Shown: positions 53,318 to 62,928, counted from the stretch's first letter. The stretch is DNA of 64,000 nt from an uncultured Selenomonadales bacterium (GCA_900316935.1 ONEW01000001.1:32340-96339), one strand, 5' to 3'. The notes: a model not told the origin generated them from the sequence alone. A program made the numbers and translations.

Positions 53318-54448
53318 TTATGCTGAAGTGCCGTCCCGCAGCGCTGCCACCGCGGCCGCATAGCGCGACCTCGGGCGGGCGGCAAAGACCATCCGGTCGA
53401 TACCGGCGAAATCAAGGCAGACCGCCGTTTCCGCCAGGCCCGCGCGGGCACAGAGCGAAGCCACAGCCCGTCCTTCCCCGATTCCGACTTCGAAAGCCGC
53501 CAGTCCGTCTTCCGCCAGGAAGGCCGGCAGCTGCCGCAGCAGGCGGCGGTACACGTCGAGTCCGTCCCGGCCGCCCTTCAGGGCCAGTACCGGTTCCCGG
53601 CGCACCTCGGGGGCAAGGGCCGCCACATCCTGGTCAGGAATATACGGCGGATTCGAAACGATGACATCGTAGCGCCGTCCGGACGGGACGCGGGCCAGCA
53701 GGTCCGACTCCAAAAATTCCGCCCGCTCCGCCACGCCAAGATTCCGCGCGTTCTCTTTGGCCACCGCCAGGGCCGCCGGCGAAATGTCCAGCGCCGTTCC
53801 CGCCGCATCGGGCAGCAGGGCCAGCAGGGAGAGCAGGATGGCGCCGCTGCCTGTGCCCACGTCGAGCAGGGACAGGCGGTGCTGCCGCAGTTCGTCCGCT
53901 CCGCCCGTATTGCGGGCCGCCGCCTCTTCTGCCGCGGCCTGGCGGTCCGCCGCCTCCTGCACGATGAAGCGGGCCTTGTCGGGATCCGTCTCTTCCTGCA
54001 GGCGGGTACGGGCGGCCTCCCGGCTCTTTTCCGCCAGGGTCCGCATTTCTTCTGCCTTGCGACGCCAGAACGCTTCCTTCTCCAACTGGACGAGGCTCTT
54101 GCCCGTCACACAGCGCACGATGGCCTCTACCAGCAGTTCCGTTTCCGGGCGGGGAATCAGGACATCGGGCGTGACCTTGAAATCCCACTTCAAAAAGCCT
54201 TTGCGCCCCAGGATATAGGCCACCGGTTCCCGCGCCGCGCGCCGCACCACGGCTTCGTGGTAGCGCTTCAGCACATCCGGGGCCAGTTCCTCGTTGAAAC
54301 GCAGGAACAGGCCGACGCGTTTGCAGCCGAGAATGTCACAAAGCAGTATCTCCGCATCGAGGCGCGGTGTGTCCACGCCCCGTCTGCCGAAATACTGCTG
54401 TGTCCAGTTCAATATGGAGTTGACGGTCCAACGGGTTTCTTCTGCCAT
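53318..54448 (-). CDS. prmC: Peptide chain release factor glutamine methyltransferase PrmC/HemK with insertion
   Basis: A 376-residue SAM methyltransferase that modifies the GGQ Gln of release factors. It has the N-terminal helical domain, DVLIPRPETE (95-104), the SAM motif LLDVGTGSGAI (194-204) and the catalytic NPPYIPD. Between these (about 114-188) lies a charged, Ala/Glu/Arg-rich helical insertion of about 70 residues absent from E. coli PrmC, which has only about 17 residues there. It is downstream of prfA, its substrate gene. Confidence 0.93.
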   Translation of the reverse strand: MAEETRWTVNSILNWTQQYFGRRGVDTPRLDAEILLCDILGCKRVGLFLRFNEELAPDVLKRYHEAVVRRAAREPVAYILGRKGFLKWDFKVTPDVLIPRPETELLVEAIVRCVTGKSLVQLEKEAFWRRKAEEMRTLAEKSREAARTRLQEETDPDKARFIVQEAADRQAAAEEAAARNTGGADELRQHRLSLLDVGTGSGAILLSLLALLPDAAGTALDISPAALAVAKENARNLGVAERAEFLESDLLARVPSGRRYDVIVSNPPYIPDQDVAALAPEVRREPVLALKGGRDGLDVYRRLLRQLPAFLAEDGLAAFEVGIGEGRAVASLCARAGLAETAVCLDFAGIDRMVFAARPRSRYAAAVAALRDGTSA

Positions 54449-54495
54449 AATGTTACCCTTTGTGCTTGTAAGATCTTCGCTTGCCCGGCGGCCCT

Positions 54496-55569
54496 TCACT
54501 GCAGCGCCGCCAGTTTGCGGCCCCGGTCATCCGTCATGAGGGCCCCGAGCAGTTCGTCCAGGTCCCCGTCCACAATGGCGCCCAGCTTGTGGAGCGTCAG
54601 CCCGATGCGGTGGTCCGTCACGCGGCCCTGGGGATAATTGTACGTGCGGATCCGTTCGCTCCGGTCGCCCGTCCCCACCTGGCTCCGGCGTTCCGCCGCC
54701 TCCGCCTGCTGCTGCTCGCGCCGGTACAGTTCCATTACGCGGGAACGCAGCACGCGCAAGCATTTTTCGCGGTTCTTGAGCTGCGACTTCTCATCCTGGC
54801 ACTGGGCCACGATGCCCGTCGGGAGATGGGTCATGCGCACGGCCGACTCGGTCTTGTTGACATACTGGCCGCCGGCGCCGCCCGCCCGGTACGTATCCAC
54901 CTTGATGTCCTCCGGCCGGATCTCCATATCGACCTCTTCCGCCACCGGCAGGACCGCCACCGTGCACGTCGACGTGTGGATGCGGCCCTGGGACTCCGTC
55001 TCGGGAACACGCTGCACGCGGTGCACGCCGCTTTCAAACTTAAGATGTGCATAGGCGCCCGGCCCGGAAACCTGTGCGACGACTTCTTTGAAGCCGCCCA
55101 GTCCGGTTTCGCCGGCATCCAGGATTTCGACGCGCCAGCCTTTGCGTTCGGCATAGCGCATGTACATGCGGAACAGGACGCCTGCGAAGAGCGCCGCCTC
55201 GTCCCCGCCGGCGCCGGCGCGGATTTCGAGGATGACGTCCTTGTCATCGTCCGGGTCCGACGGCAGGAGCAGCACCGTCAGACGCTGTCCGTATTCCGCC
55301 AGGACCGGTTCCAGGGCTGCTGCTTCGTCCCGGGCCATCGCCGCCAGTTCCGGGTCGTCCGTATCCCCGGCGGCCGCCAGGTCGTCGTCATAAATCTTCT
55401 TTTTTGCCTTGTATTCCCGGAAGACTGCCACGATTTCCCCGAGTTCCGCATGGCTGCGGGCGTACTTCATGTACTGGTCCGGATCGGCCACGACGGCGGG
55501 ATCCGACAGCTTCGCCTCCAGGTCGAGGTACTTTTCTTCCAGGTTGTGCAATTGTTCCAGCATACTCAT
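54496..55569 (-). CDS. prfA: Peptide chain release factor 1
   Basis: Terminates translation at UAA and UAG. The 357 residues contain the catalytic [15 protein letters not shown] and the tripeptide anticodon region [14 protein letters not shown] (PxT). Standard length. It lies between the DUF1385 gene and prmC, a classic Firmicute order. Confidence 0.97.
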   Translation of the reverse strand: MSMLEQLHNLEEKYLDLEAKLSDPAVVADPDQYMKYARSHAELGEIVAVFREYKAKKKIYDDDLAAAGDTDDPELAAMARDEAAALEPVLAEYGQRLTVLLLPSDPDDDKDVILEIRAGAGGDEAALFAGVLFRMYMRYAERKGWRVEILDAGETGLGGFKEVVAQVSGPGAYAHLKFESGVHRVQRVPETESQGRIHTSTCTVAVLPVAEEVDMEIRPEDIKVDTYRAGGAGGQYVNKTESAVRMTHLPTGIVAQCQDEKSQLKNREKCLRVLRSRVMELYRREQQQAEAAERRSQVGTGDRSERIRTYNYPQGRVTDHRIGLTLHKLGAIVDGDLDELLGALMTDDRGRKLAALQ

Positions 55570-55609
55570 TATATACTCTCCGTACAGGAGTTGTCATGAC
55601 CGCTCCGGA

Positions 55610-56611
55610 TCATTCCCGGGACGGCCCTTCCGCTGCTTCTTCCCCTGTTTCCGCCGGCGCCGCGTCCGGATGTTCTGCAGCCGCTTCCGCGGCCTGTACG
55701 GGCGCCTTCAGGGCAATGCTGTCCGGCACCTGCAGGGAAACCACGGCCTTTCCGTCCACGGGCACGACGGCCTTGACGGACGCGATGGCCACTTCGATCA
55801 TTTCGTCCGCCGGTTCCCGCGTCGTCAGCTTCTGCAGCAGCAGCCCCGGCAGGATCAGCTTGTGGATCCAGGGGTTGTCGTTGTGCCGGCCGGCGAAGCG
55901 GATGATCTCGTAACTGACCCCGGCGACGACAGGCATCAGAAGGATGCGCGACAGGATGCGCTCCAGCAGGTTCGGCCAGCCCAGAAAGGCGAAGACGAAG
56001 ATGCTGATGCACATGACGATCATGAGGAAGTTCGTGCCGCAGCGCGGATGCAGGCGCGGGAACTTGCGCACGTTCTCCACGGTCAGGGGCAGGCCCGCCT
56101 CGTAGGCGAAGATCGTCTTATGCTCCGCCCCGTGGTACTGGAACACGCGCTGGATATCCTTCATAGAGGAAATGACCGCGATATAGGCCAGGAAGATGGC
56201 CATACGCAGGCACCCTTCCGCCAGGTTCAGCGTCACGGCGTTCGTCGTCCAGTGCTGCAGGAACCGCATGGACCACGTGGGAATGGCGATGAAGAGGCCG
56301 ACGGCAAGGAGGACGGAGACAACGATGGTCAGGGCCATGTCCTTGTCGTCCATCTCCTCGTCTTCCTCGCCCGACACCTGGGCCGAGTAACTGAGGGCCT
56401 TCATGCCCATGACGAGGGATTCGACCAGCACCACCATGCCGCGGATGAGGGGTTTCTTTAAAATGGGATGGCGGTCCTGGATGCTGTTCACGGGGTGCAC
56501 GTCCACGTCGATGGAACCATCGGCTTTGCGGACCGCGACGGCCACATCCTCCGGGCCGCGCATCATGACACCCTCAATGACGGCCTGCCCGCCTATATTG
56601 AACTTAGCCAT
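55610..56611 (-). CDS. DUF1385 family membrane protein
   Basis: A 333-residue conserved protein starting IGGQAVIEGVMMRGPEDVAV, with the HGAEHKTIFAYEAG metal-ligand-like motif, several transmembrane helices (about 92-150 and 195-240) and an Ala/Glu/Pro-rich C-terminal tail (about 295-333). Function unknown; its place between rpmE and prfA is conserved in Firmicutes. Confidence 0.92.
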   Translation of the reverse strand: MAKFNIGGQAVIEGVMMRGPEDVAVAVRKADGSIDVDVHPVNSIQDRHPILKKPLIRGMVVLVESLVMGMKALSYSAQVSGEEDEEMDDKDMALTIVVSVLLAVGLFIAIPTWSMRFLQHWTTNAVTLNLAEGCLRMAIFLAYIAVISSMKDIQRVFQYHGAEHKTIFAYEAGLPLTVENVRKFPRLHPRCGTNFLMIVMCISIFVFAFLGWPNLLERILSRILLMPVVAGVSYEIIRFAGRHNDNPWIHKLILPGLLLQKLTTREPADEMIEVAIASVKAVVPVDGKAVVSLQVPDSIALKAPVQAAEAAAEHPDAAPAETGEEAAEGPSRE

Positions 56612-56644
56612 GTTACACTTTCATCAAGATTCGTCCGTATACAA

Positions 56645-56672
56645 TTACAGCAGAGCCTAAGCTCTGCTGTAA
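56645..56672 (-). other. Perfect 12-bp stem-loop after rpmE
   Basis: TTACAGCAGAGC pairs with GCTCTGCTGTAA around CTAA/TTAG, 26 bases after the rpmE stop and 34 before the DUF1385 start. There is no T run, so it is more likely a message-processing or stability element than a terminator. Confidence 0.5.
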
Positions 56673-56698
56673 GTCGTACTCTTTGGTTTGGTTTGGAA

Positions 56699-56908
56699 TT
56701 ACTTGCCTTCTTTGCCGTAGCGTTTGTTGAACTTCTCGATACGGCCGCGGGCGGTAACGTTGCGCTGCTGGCCGGTGTAGAACGGATGGCATTTGCTGCA
56801 GACGTCGACGCGCAGTTCCGGTTTGGTGGAACCCGTTACGAAGGTATTGCCGCAGCCGCAGGTCACTTTGCAGTCCGTATAGAATTTCGGATGGATATTT
56901 TCTTTCAT
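56699..56908 (-). CDS. rpmE: Ribosomal protein L31, zinc-binding type
   Basis: A 69-residue large-subunit protein of the Zn-ribbon (C+) form: cysteines in CKVTCGCG and [10 protein letters not shown]. The ATG at 56908 follows AGAGGTG. It has its own promoter. Confidence 0.97.
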   Translation of the reverse strand: MKENIHPKFYTDCKVTCGCGNTFVTGSTKPELRVDVCSKCHPFYTGQQRNVTARGRIEKFNKRYGKEGK

Positions 56909-56963
56909 TTCAAGCACCTCTTTTTCTAATTACCTTAATGTATCCAGACATTAACGCTTGAAT

Positions 56964-56992
56964 ATCATACCACACGAAGGGCCGGAGTGCAA
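56964..56992 (-). promoter_or_regulatory. Strong promoter of rpmE
   Basis: TTGCAC (56987-56992), a 17-base spacer ending TGG, and TATGAT (56964-56969) on the minus strand. Confidence 0.8.
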
Positions 56993-56999
56993 GTAAAAA

Positions 57000-57662
57000 T
57001 TACCGTGTTTCCGACGGCGCCTTGTCCGGGGCCGCTTCCCCGGCCGCCGCTGCCGCTGCCTGGGCCGCCCGTTTCTTTGCCGTGGCCGGCTTCGTATTGA
57101 ACTTCTGCATCACCGCATCGGTGTCACCGCCCGTTGCCAGCCAGTATTCCAGGGCATCCGCCGTCTTGCCCGCAATCTCCTCCATGGCCTTCCGGTCGTC
57201 CCCCTGGAACCGCTGCAGCACGTGGTTGATGACGGCCTGCTGGTCGTGGACCGGATGGCCGATACCCAGCCGGAAGCGCGGGAAAGTGTCCGTGCCCAGG
57301 TTGTTCATGATGGACTTGATGCCGTTATGGCCGCCGCTGGACCCTTTTTTCCGGATGCGCAGCGTACCCACGGGCAGATCCATGTCATCGTGGACCACCG
57401 CCACATCTTCCGGCGCCACGTTGTAAAAATGCGCCCACGCCCCGACGGCGTTGCCGCTCAGGTTCATGTAGGTCGTCGGTTTCAACAGCCAGACCTTTTC
57501 CCCGCCCGCGCGGTACTCCACGTACGCAGCGTCCCGGTCGGTCCGCCAGCGGTTCTCCAGGCCCCAGCGGCGCGCCAGTTCGTCCGCCACCATGAACCCC
57601 GCGTTATGGCGCGTGCCGGCATATTCCCGGCCGATGTTTCCCAAGCCTGCAATGATCTTCAT
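57000..57662 (-). CDS. pth: Peptidyl-tRNA hydrolase
   Basis: Recycles peptidyl-tRNA. The 220 residues have the N-terminal IAGLGNIGREYAGTRHNAGF with catalytic His20, PTTYMNLSG, VVHDDMDLP and GSSGGHNGIKS. A C-terminal tail of about 35 residues is Ala/Lys-rich and not part of the fold. Confidence 0.95.
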   Translation of the reverse strand: MKIIAGLGNIGREYAGTRHNAGFMVADELARRWGLENRWRTDRDAAYVEYRAGGEKVWLLKPTTYMNLSGNAVGAWAHFYNVAPEDVAVVHDDMDLPVGTLRIRKKGSSGGHNGIKSIMNNLGTDTFPRFRLGIGHPVHDQQAVINHVLQRFQGDDRKAMEEIAGKTADALEYWLATGGDTDAVMQKFNTKPATAKKRAAQAAAAAAGEAAPDKAPSETR

Positions 57663-57674
57663 TTCATTTCAACC

Positions 57675-58478
57675 TCATTTCCTGTCTTCCAGCGGCACCA
57701 GATGATAACCCTGTTGCCGCAGCGTATCAATCAACGGCCCCGCGGCATCCACCGTCGGCTGCCGTGACGCCCTGTAGTACGGACTGTCCCCGTCGTGGAG
57801 CAGGACGATTGCCCCGGGCTCCGCCTCTTTTACGACACGCCGCACGATGTCCCCTGCCGCAATGCCGGTCCAGTCGCGGGGCGCGGTGCTCCAGGTCACG
57901 ACCGTCAAGCCCAGGTCCCTTGCCACCTGCATGGCCGCCGGATCCCGGAATCCGTGGGGCGGCCGCCAGTAGCGCACGGGACGGCCCGTCAGCCGTTCCA
58001 GCACGGCCCGGGCCCTGGTCAGGTCGGCCCGCTTCTCCGCATCGTCCAGCTTCAGGAAATCCCGGTGCTGCCAGGCGTGGACTCCGACCGTATGGCCGTC
58101 CGCCACCATGCGGCGCACCAGGTCCGGATGGCGTTCAGCCTGCGAAGCCACCAGGAAGAAGGTGGCCCGGACCTGTTTTTCCCGCAACACGTCCAGCAGT
58201 TCCCGCGTGAACGGTTCATAGGGGCCGTCGTCAAAGGTCAGGGCCAGCTGCGCGCTTCCGCCGGAAGCAGCGGGGCCCGGCGCCTCCAAGTGCGTCACCG
58301 CCGGACCGTACAGGCTTCCGGAGGGAAGGACGGCGGCCGTCAGGCCCAGGCCGCCCGCGGCCGCCCAGGCCAGGGCCAGTACGGCGGCTTTTTGGCGTCC
58401 CAGGCGGCCCGCACGTCCCAGAAAGAGCAGCACCAGGGCGGCGCCGAAGCACAGGCCCAGCAGGTACAGGATGCGCAT
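57675..58478 (-). CDS. Polysaccharide deacetylase family protein, membrane-anchored
   Basis: A 267-residue NodB-domain deacetylase with two N-terminal hydrophobic segments. Catalytic motifs are LTFDDGPY (motif 1), HAWQH (motif 2, His-X3-His), RPPHGFRD (motif 3) and LLHDG (motif 5), so it is probably active on N-acetylated glycans such as peptidoglycan. The ATG at 58478 is chosen; a longer frame runs through the prs terminator. Confidence 0.9.
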   Translation of the reverse strand: MRILYLLGLCFGAALVLLFLGRAGRLGRQKAAVLALAWAAAGGLGLTAAVLPSGSLYGPAVTHLEAPGPAASGGSAQLALTFDDGPYEPFTRELLDVLREKQVRATFFLVASQAERHPDLVRRMVADGHTVGVHAWQHRDFLKLDDAEKRADLTRARAVLERLTGRPVRYWRPPHGFRDPAAMQVARDLGLTVVTWSTAPRDWTGIAAGDIVRRVVKEAEPGAIVLLHDGDSPYYRASRQPTVDAAGPLIDTLRQQGYHLVPLEDRK

Positions 58479-58529
58479 ACCCTTCCTCCTCCCGTCAGCC
58501 GGCCGGTTCCGCCGCCACAGCGGAAGGGC

Positions 58530-58566
58530 CGCAAAAAGAAAGGGCCTGTCCATGGCGGGCAGGCCC
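58530..58566 (-). terminator. Intrinsic terminator after prs
   Basis: GGGCCTG pairs with CAGGCCC around an 11-base loop, followed on the minus strand by TTTCTTTTTG, 11 bases after the prs stop. Confidence 0.8.
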
Positions 58567-58576
58567 GGTTTTGCCA

Positions 58577-59539
58577 TTATTTCCCGGCGTCTTCGAAGAG
58601 CTGGCTGACAGACCAGTCGTTGTAGACACGCAGCATCGTCTCTGCCAGAATCGGAGCAATGGACAACACTTTGATCTTCGGATGTTTCTTGTTGGGAGCC
58701 AGCGGAATCGTGTTCGTCACGACCAGTTCCGTGATTTCGGAACCGGCGATGCGGGACAGGGCCGGATCCGTCAGGATCGGGTGCGTGCAGCAGGCATAGA
58801 CTTCCTTGGCACCGAACTTCTTGACGGCCTTGGCCGCTTCCGTCAGGCTGCCTGCCGTATCGACCATGTCATCGACGAGGATGGCCGTCTTGCCGCTCAC
58901 ATCGCCGATCAGGTTCATGACTTCGGCCACGCCCGGTTCCGGACGCCGCTTATCGATGATCGCCATGCCACAGTCCAACCGTTCCGCAAAGACACGGGCA
59001 CGGCCTACGCCGCCCAGGTCCGGGGATACGACGATGATGTCTTCCAGGTTTTTCTGTTTGATGTAGTCTGCCAGTACGGGCGCTGCCGGCATATGGTCCA
59101 GCGGAATGTTGAAGAAACCCTGGATCTGTGCGGCATGCAGGTCAATGGTGATGACGCGGGTGATGCCGGCGCACTGCAGCAGGTCCGCCATCAGTTTGGC
59201 CGTAATCGGTTCGCGGCCGCGGGCCTTGCGGTCCTGGCGCGCATAGCCGTAGAACGGGATGACGGCGACGATCTGGTGGGCGGACGCGCGTTTGAAGGCA
59301 TCCGCCATGATCAGCAGTTCCATGACGTTGTCATTGACGGTAGGGCCGCAGGTAGGCTGTACGATGAATACATCTTTGCCACGGACGCTTTCGTTGATCA
59401 TGACCTGGACTTCGCCATTGTTGAACCGGTTGATGACGGCGTCCCCGACGGTCGTTCCCAGATAGGCCGCGATTTCGCGGGCCAGGTCGGGGTTTGCGTT
59501 ACCAGTAAAAATACGGAATCTTTCTTCATCAGACAGCAT
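58577..59539 (-). CDS. prs: Ribose-phosphate pyrophosphokinase
   Basis: Makes PRPP from ribose 5-phosphate. The 320-residue class I enzyme starts RFRIFTGNANPDLAREIA and has the PRPP-binding loop ILVDDMVDTAGSL and the VVSPDLGGVGRAR flag region. The ATG at 59539 follows GGAGGG 7 bases upstream. Its promoter overlaps a near-palindrome. Confidence 0.97.
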   Translation of the reverse strand: MLSDEERFRIFTGNANPDLAREIAAYLGTTVGDAVINRFNNGEVQVMINESVRGKDVFIVQPTCGPTVNDNVMELLIMADAFKRASAHQIVAVIPFYGYARQDRKARGREPITAKLMADLLQCAGITRVITIDLHAAQIQGFFNIPLDHMPAAPVLADYIKQKNLEDIIVVSPDLGGVGRARVFAERLDCGMAIIDKRRPEPGVAEVMNLIGDVSGKTAILVDDMVDTAGSLTEAAKAVKKFGAKEVYACCTHPILTDPALSRIAGSEITELVVTNTIPLAPNKKHPKIKVLSIAPILAETMLRVYNDWSVSQLFEDAGK

Positions 59540-59618
59540 TGACACACCCTCCACATTGACCTGAAATTTTCTGTTCGCGTTCCCGGCCGGTGTATGTCCA
59601 GCAGTTCGCGGGAATCAC

Positions 59619-59636
59619 ACATAGTATATACCATGT
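59619..59636 (-). promoter_or_regulatory. Near-palindrome over the prs -10 region
   Basis: ACATAGTATATACCATGT is palindromic at 16 of 18 positions and contains the -10 (TATACT, 59623-59628 on the minus strand). A weak -35 (TTGTTT) lies 18 bases upstream. It could be an operator for a purine- or nucleotide-responsive regulator (inference). Confidence 0.5.
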
Positions 59637-59708
59637 ATTCCGTCGGAAACAAGTCTTTTTTCACCGTGCGGGACGGATCAAGGCCCGAATCAGGGCCGCT
59701 GCCCCTTG

Positions 59709-61124
59709 TTACCTGTCTTCCTTTTTCAGTGCTTCCGCCTTGCGTTCCAGTTTTTCCTTATAGGACTTCGCCCAGCCGGCAATGTTGGTCTGCCGCGCCC
59801 GGGCAACGCCCAGGGCGTCGCCCGGGACGTCCTTCGTGATGGTGGAACCAGCGGCGATGTACGTGTCCGGCCCGACCGTCACCGGCGCCACCAGGTTGCT
59901 GTTGCAGCCCACGAAAGCGTTGTCGCCGATGACCGTGCGGTGCTTGAACTTGCTGTCGTAGTTGACGGTGATGCAGCCGCAGCCCATGTTGACGTTGCGG
60001 CCGATATCGCTGTCGCCGATATACTGCAGGTGGGGCAGCTTCGTACCCGTCCCGATGCAGGAGTTCTTCACTTCGACGAAGTTGCCGATCCTGACCTGGC
60101 TGCCGATGACCGTGTCCGGGCGCAGATGCACGTACGGGCCGGCCGTCACGTCGTCCAGGACCTGGCAGTCATGGCCGTAGAGGAACTGCAGATGGCAGCG
60201 GTCGCCGACTTTGACGTTCTCCAGGCGCACATCCGGCCCGATTTCGCAATCTGCGCCGATGACCGTGTTCCCCTGGAGCCACGTGTTCGGGTAAATCACC
60301 GTATCCGGCGCGATGCGCACCGTCTTTTCAATGAAGGTGCTTGCCGGATCCATGATGGTGACGCCGTCGTCCATGAACTTTTCCAGCGTGCGGCGCCGCA
60401 TGGCCGCTTCGGCCCGGGCCAGGTGCACGCGGGAATTGACGCCCATGGTCATCTCGCTGTCATCCGTCTTGACGCCGCCGACCTTTTTGCCCATGGCGCG
60501 CAGTTTGGCCAGGACATCCGTCAGGTAATATTCTCCCTGGGCATTGTCGTTGCCCAGCGTTTTCAGCACTTCGAACAGCAGGGGGGCCTCCATGCAGTAG
60601 TTGCCCGTGTTAATTTCACGGATTTTGCGCTGCTCCTCCGTGGCGTCCTTCTGTTCCACGATGGCGGCCACCTCGCCCGCTTCATCGCGCAGGATGCGGC
60701 CGTACCCCGCGGGGTCCTCCATTTCGGCCGTCATGACCGTCGCCGCGGCGCCCAGTTTTATGTGTTCCTCATAGAAGCGGCGCAGTTCCGCCCCCTCCAG
60801 AAGCGGCGTGTCGCCGCAGAGGATCAGGACCGTGCCCTGGAACCCCTTCAAGGCTTCCGCCGCCTGCAGGACCGCATGGCCCGTACCAAGCTGCTGCGCC
60901 TGCAGGGCGATACGCGCCCGGCTGCCGATGACTTCGCGGACCCGGTCCGCGCCATGGCCGATGACGACCACGTTATCCTTGCAGCCGGCCGCTTCCGCGG
61001 CATCCAGCACGTGTTCCACCATGGGTTTGCCGCCCACCTTGTGCAGCACCTTCGGTAACTTCGATTTCATGCGCGTACCCTTGCCGGCCGCGAGAATGAC
61101 AGCTGTCAGCTTTTCCATATGCAT
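59709..61124 (-). CDS. glmU: Bifunctional UDP-GlcNAc pyrophosphorylase / GlcN-1-P acetyltransferase GlmU
   Basis: Last two steps to UDP-GlcNAc. The 471 residues have an N-terminal nucleotidyltransferase (VILAAGKGTRMKSKLPKVLH) and a C-terminal left-handed beta-helix acetyltransferase (hexapeptide repeats). Two ATGs (61124 and 61118) are possible starts. It lies upstream of prs, the classic Firmicute pair. Confidence 0.97.
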   Translation of the reverse strand: MHMEKLTAVILAAGKGTRMKSKLPKVLHKVGGKPMVEHVLDAAEAAGCKDNVVVIGHGADRVREVIGSRARIALQAQQLGTGHAVLQAAEALKGFQGTVLILCGDTPLLEGAELRRFYEEHIKLGAAATVMTAEMEDPAGYGRILRDEAGEVAAIVEQKDATEEQRKIREINTGNYCMEAPLLFEVLKTLGNDNAQGEYYLTDVLAKLRAMGKKVGGVKTDDSEMTMGVNSRVHLARAEAAMRRRTLEKFMDDGVTIMDPASTFIEKTVRIAPDTVIYPNTWLQGNTVIGADCEIGPDVRLENVKVGDRCHLQFLYGHDCQVLDDVTAGPYVHLRPDTVIGSQVRIGNFVEVKNSCIGTGTKLPHLQYIGDSDIGRNVNMGCGCITVNYDSKFKHRTVIGDNAFVGCNSNLVAPVTVGPDTYIAAGSTITKDVPGDALGVARARQTNIAGWAKSYKEKLERKAEALKKEDR

Positions 61125-61230
61125 GTTTCCCTCATTTCCTGTCCGGCACAGCCGGATGCGAGTTGTGGTTTTTCAAAGGCATTGTACTGCTTCCCTAATA
61201 CTTTTTCAAGAAAATTCACGTTCCATCGGG

Positions 61231-62223
61231 TCACTTTTCCGGCGAAACGGTGCCTTTCCCCATATACTTTTCCGCTTTGGCCCACTCTTCCGGCCGGTCC
61301 AGATCCGTACCGACGGAAGCATACTCCGAAATCACGCAGCGGCCCTTCAGGCCGAACGTCTCCGAGGCTTTGCGCTCCACATCGGCTAGGGACAGGCGGT
61401 GCAGCAGGAATTTCAAGATGATGCCGCCTCCCAGCCAGCCCGCCAGTTTCACCACGTTCTTGCGCATGGCGTAGACTTCGGCCATGCGCGTTACGCACGC
61501 AGGGAACACGGTCGACGCAATCAGGGACAGGTTCCCGCCCGTAAAGTCCCCTTCGGCCAGATGGAAGAAGGTCCGCCGCAAATCGGGGAATTCCCGCAGG
61601 CACGAAGCCTTCGTCACGAGGGAGTACACGCCGTCCGCATCCAGCCGTTCCGCCCGGCCGGTAAAGTCCTTCAGGGCCTCCCCCGTCAGGAAGGGCAGAT
61701 CCTCCATGCTGACGACGACCCGGAGTTTCCCCGTGAGGGGCGCCCCCGTCTCCTTCCACCGCAGGAACTGGGCCAGACGCATACCGGCCCAGCCGCCTTC
61801 GGGCATGGTGCCGGCGCACTGCGTCACATACAGAGGCAGGGGCAGCGGTTCCGCCCCGGCCTCCGCCGCGTCCGGCAAACCCTGCCCGACCTGGGAATCC
61901 GCCGGCCAGGGAGAAAATTCCTGCCCCGCTGCGACGGCCCGGCGGACCGTTTCCGCCACGCGGGGCGACCCGTCGTCCGTCACCTCGCGCCAAACCAGGC
62001 GCGCCGCAGGGAAGGCCGCCCGGAAGGCGCCCACTTTGGCCGGATGGGTCACGACGACGGCCCGGCGGATGCGGCCGCTGTCCTTCGCCGCCTGCAGGAT
62101 GTAATGCAAAAGGCGCCGGCCTTTCAACGGCGCCAGCGCCCTTGGTTCCGGGTTCCGGCCAGGCAGGGTCACGCGGCCCGTTCCCCCGGCCAGGATCACC
62201 AGATCATATTGTTCCGTTTCCAT
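61231..62223 (-). CDS. Nucleotidyltransferase-family protein (GT-A/MobA-like), unknown substrate
   Basis: A 330-residue protein whose first 120 residues form a nucleotidyltransferase fold (LVILAGGTGR; APLKGRRLLHYILQAAKDSG), related to MobA and sugar-nucleotide transferases. The middle (VVVSMEDLPFLTGEAL) fits the acceptor half. The substrate cannot be named. It sits between the GntR regulator and glmU. Confidence 0.8.
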   Translation of the reverse strand: METEQYDLVILAGGTGRVTLPGRNPEPRALAPLKGRRLLHYILQAAKDSGRIRRAVVVTHPAKVGAFRAAFPAARLVWREVTDDGSPRVAETVRRAVAAGQEFSPWPADSQVGQGLPDAAEAGAEPLPLPLYVTQCAGTMPEGGWAGMRLAQFLRWKETGAPLTGKLRVVVSMEDLPFLTGEALKDFTGRAERLDADGVYSLVTKASCLREFPDLRRTFFHLAEGDFTGGNLSLIASTVFPACVTRMAEVYAMRKNVVKLAGWLGGGIILKFLLHRLSLADVERKASETFGLKGRCVISEYASVGTDLDRPEEWAKAEKYMGKGTVSPEK

Positions 62224-62235
62224 AAAGCCCGTTCC

Positions 62236-62928
62236 TTATGCCTTTTTCGCCTTTTTTGCGTCCGCCGTGGAAGCCATGAGCGTGCGTTCCGCATTTTCCA
62301 GGTGCACGCGGGCCGCTTCCTGCGACTTTTCCACGTCGTGCTGGGCAATGGCGTCCACCAGGGCGCGGTGCTCTTCCTGCGTATCCTTCAGGCGGCCCGG
62401 GTACAGCATGGACGTGCGGCGGATGCCCGTCAGCTGTTCCCGCAGGTTGTTGATGATGTTGCGCAGCCGTTCATTGCCGGACGCGCGGTACAGTACATCG
62501 TGGAAGGCCACGTCGTTGTCGACGATCTTGTCCATGTTGTCCTCATCGATGCCGTGCTGGATCTGGATCAGCAGATACTGCATCTCCTCCAGCTGTTCCG
62601 GTGCGATGCGTTCCGCCGCCAGACCGGCCGCCAGCACTTCCAGGCTCGTGCGGATCTCGTACACGTCGTTGATGTCCTTGATGGACATGTTGGCTACATA
62701 GGTGCCGCGGCGCGGAATCATGACCACGAACCCTTCCAGTTCCAGTTTGCGGATGGCCTCGCGCACGGGCGTGCGGCTGACCCCCATTTCATCGGCCAGC
62801 TGGATCTCCATCAGGCGCTCCCCCGGGGCAAACGTGCCGTCGATGATGGCCTGCCGGATATGTTCGCAAACCAGTTCCCGCAATGGTTTGTAACTGTCCA
62901 GCCGAATCTGTTCCAAATGTCCGCTCAT
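62236..62928 (-). CDS. GntR-family regulator, FadR (FCD) subfamily
   Basis: A 230-residue transcription factor: N-terminal winged helix (about 10-75; FAPGERLMEIQLADEMGVSR, then TPVREAIRKLELEG) and C-terminal all-helical FCD ligand domain (about 85-215), whose metal-ligand-like residues include NDVAFHDVLY. It overlaps ispE by 4 bases and occupies the position of purR in Bacillus, but belongs to a different family. Ligand and targets unknown. Confidence 0.92.
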   Translation of the reverse strand: MSGHLEQIRLDSYKPLRELVCEHIRQAIIDGTFAPGERLMEIQLADEMGVSRTPVREAIRKLELEGFVVMIPRRGTYVANMSIKDINDVYEIRTSLEVLAAGLAAERIAPEQLEEMQYLLIQIQHGIDEDNMDKIVDNDVAFHDVLYRASGNERLRNIINNLREQLTGIRRTSMLYPGRLKDTQEEHRALVDAIAQHDVEKSQEAARVHLENAERTLMASTADAKKAKKA

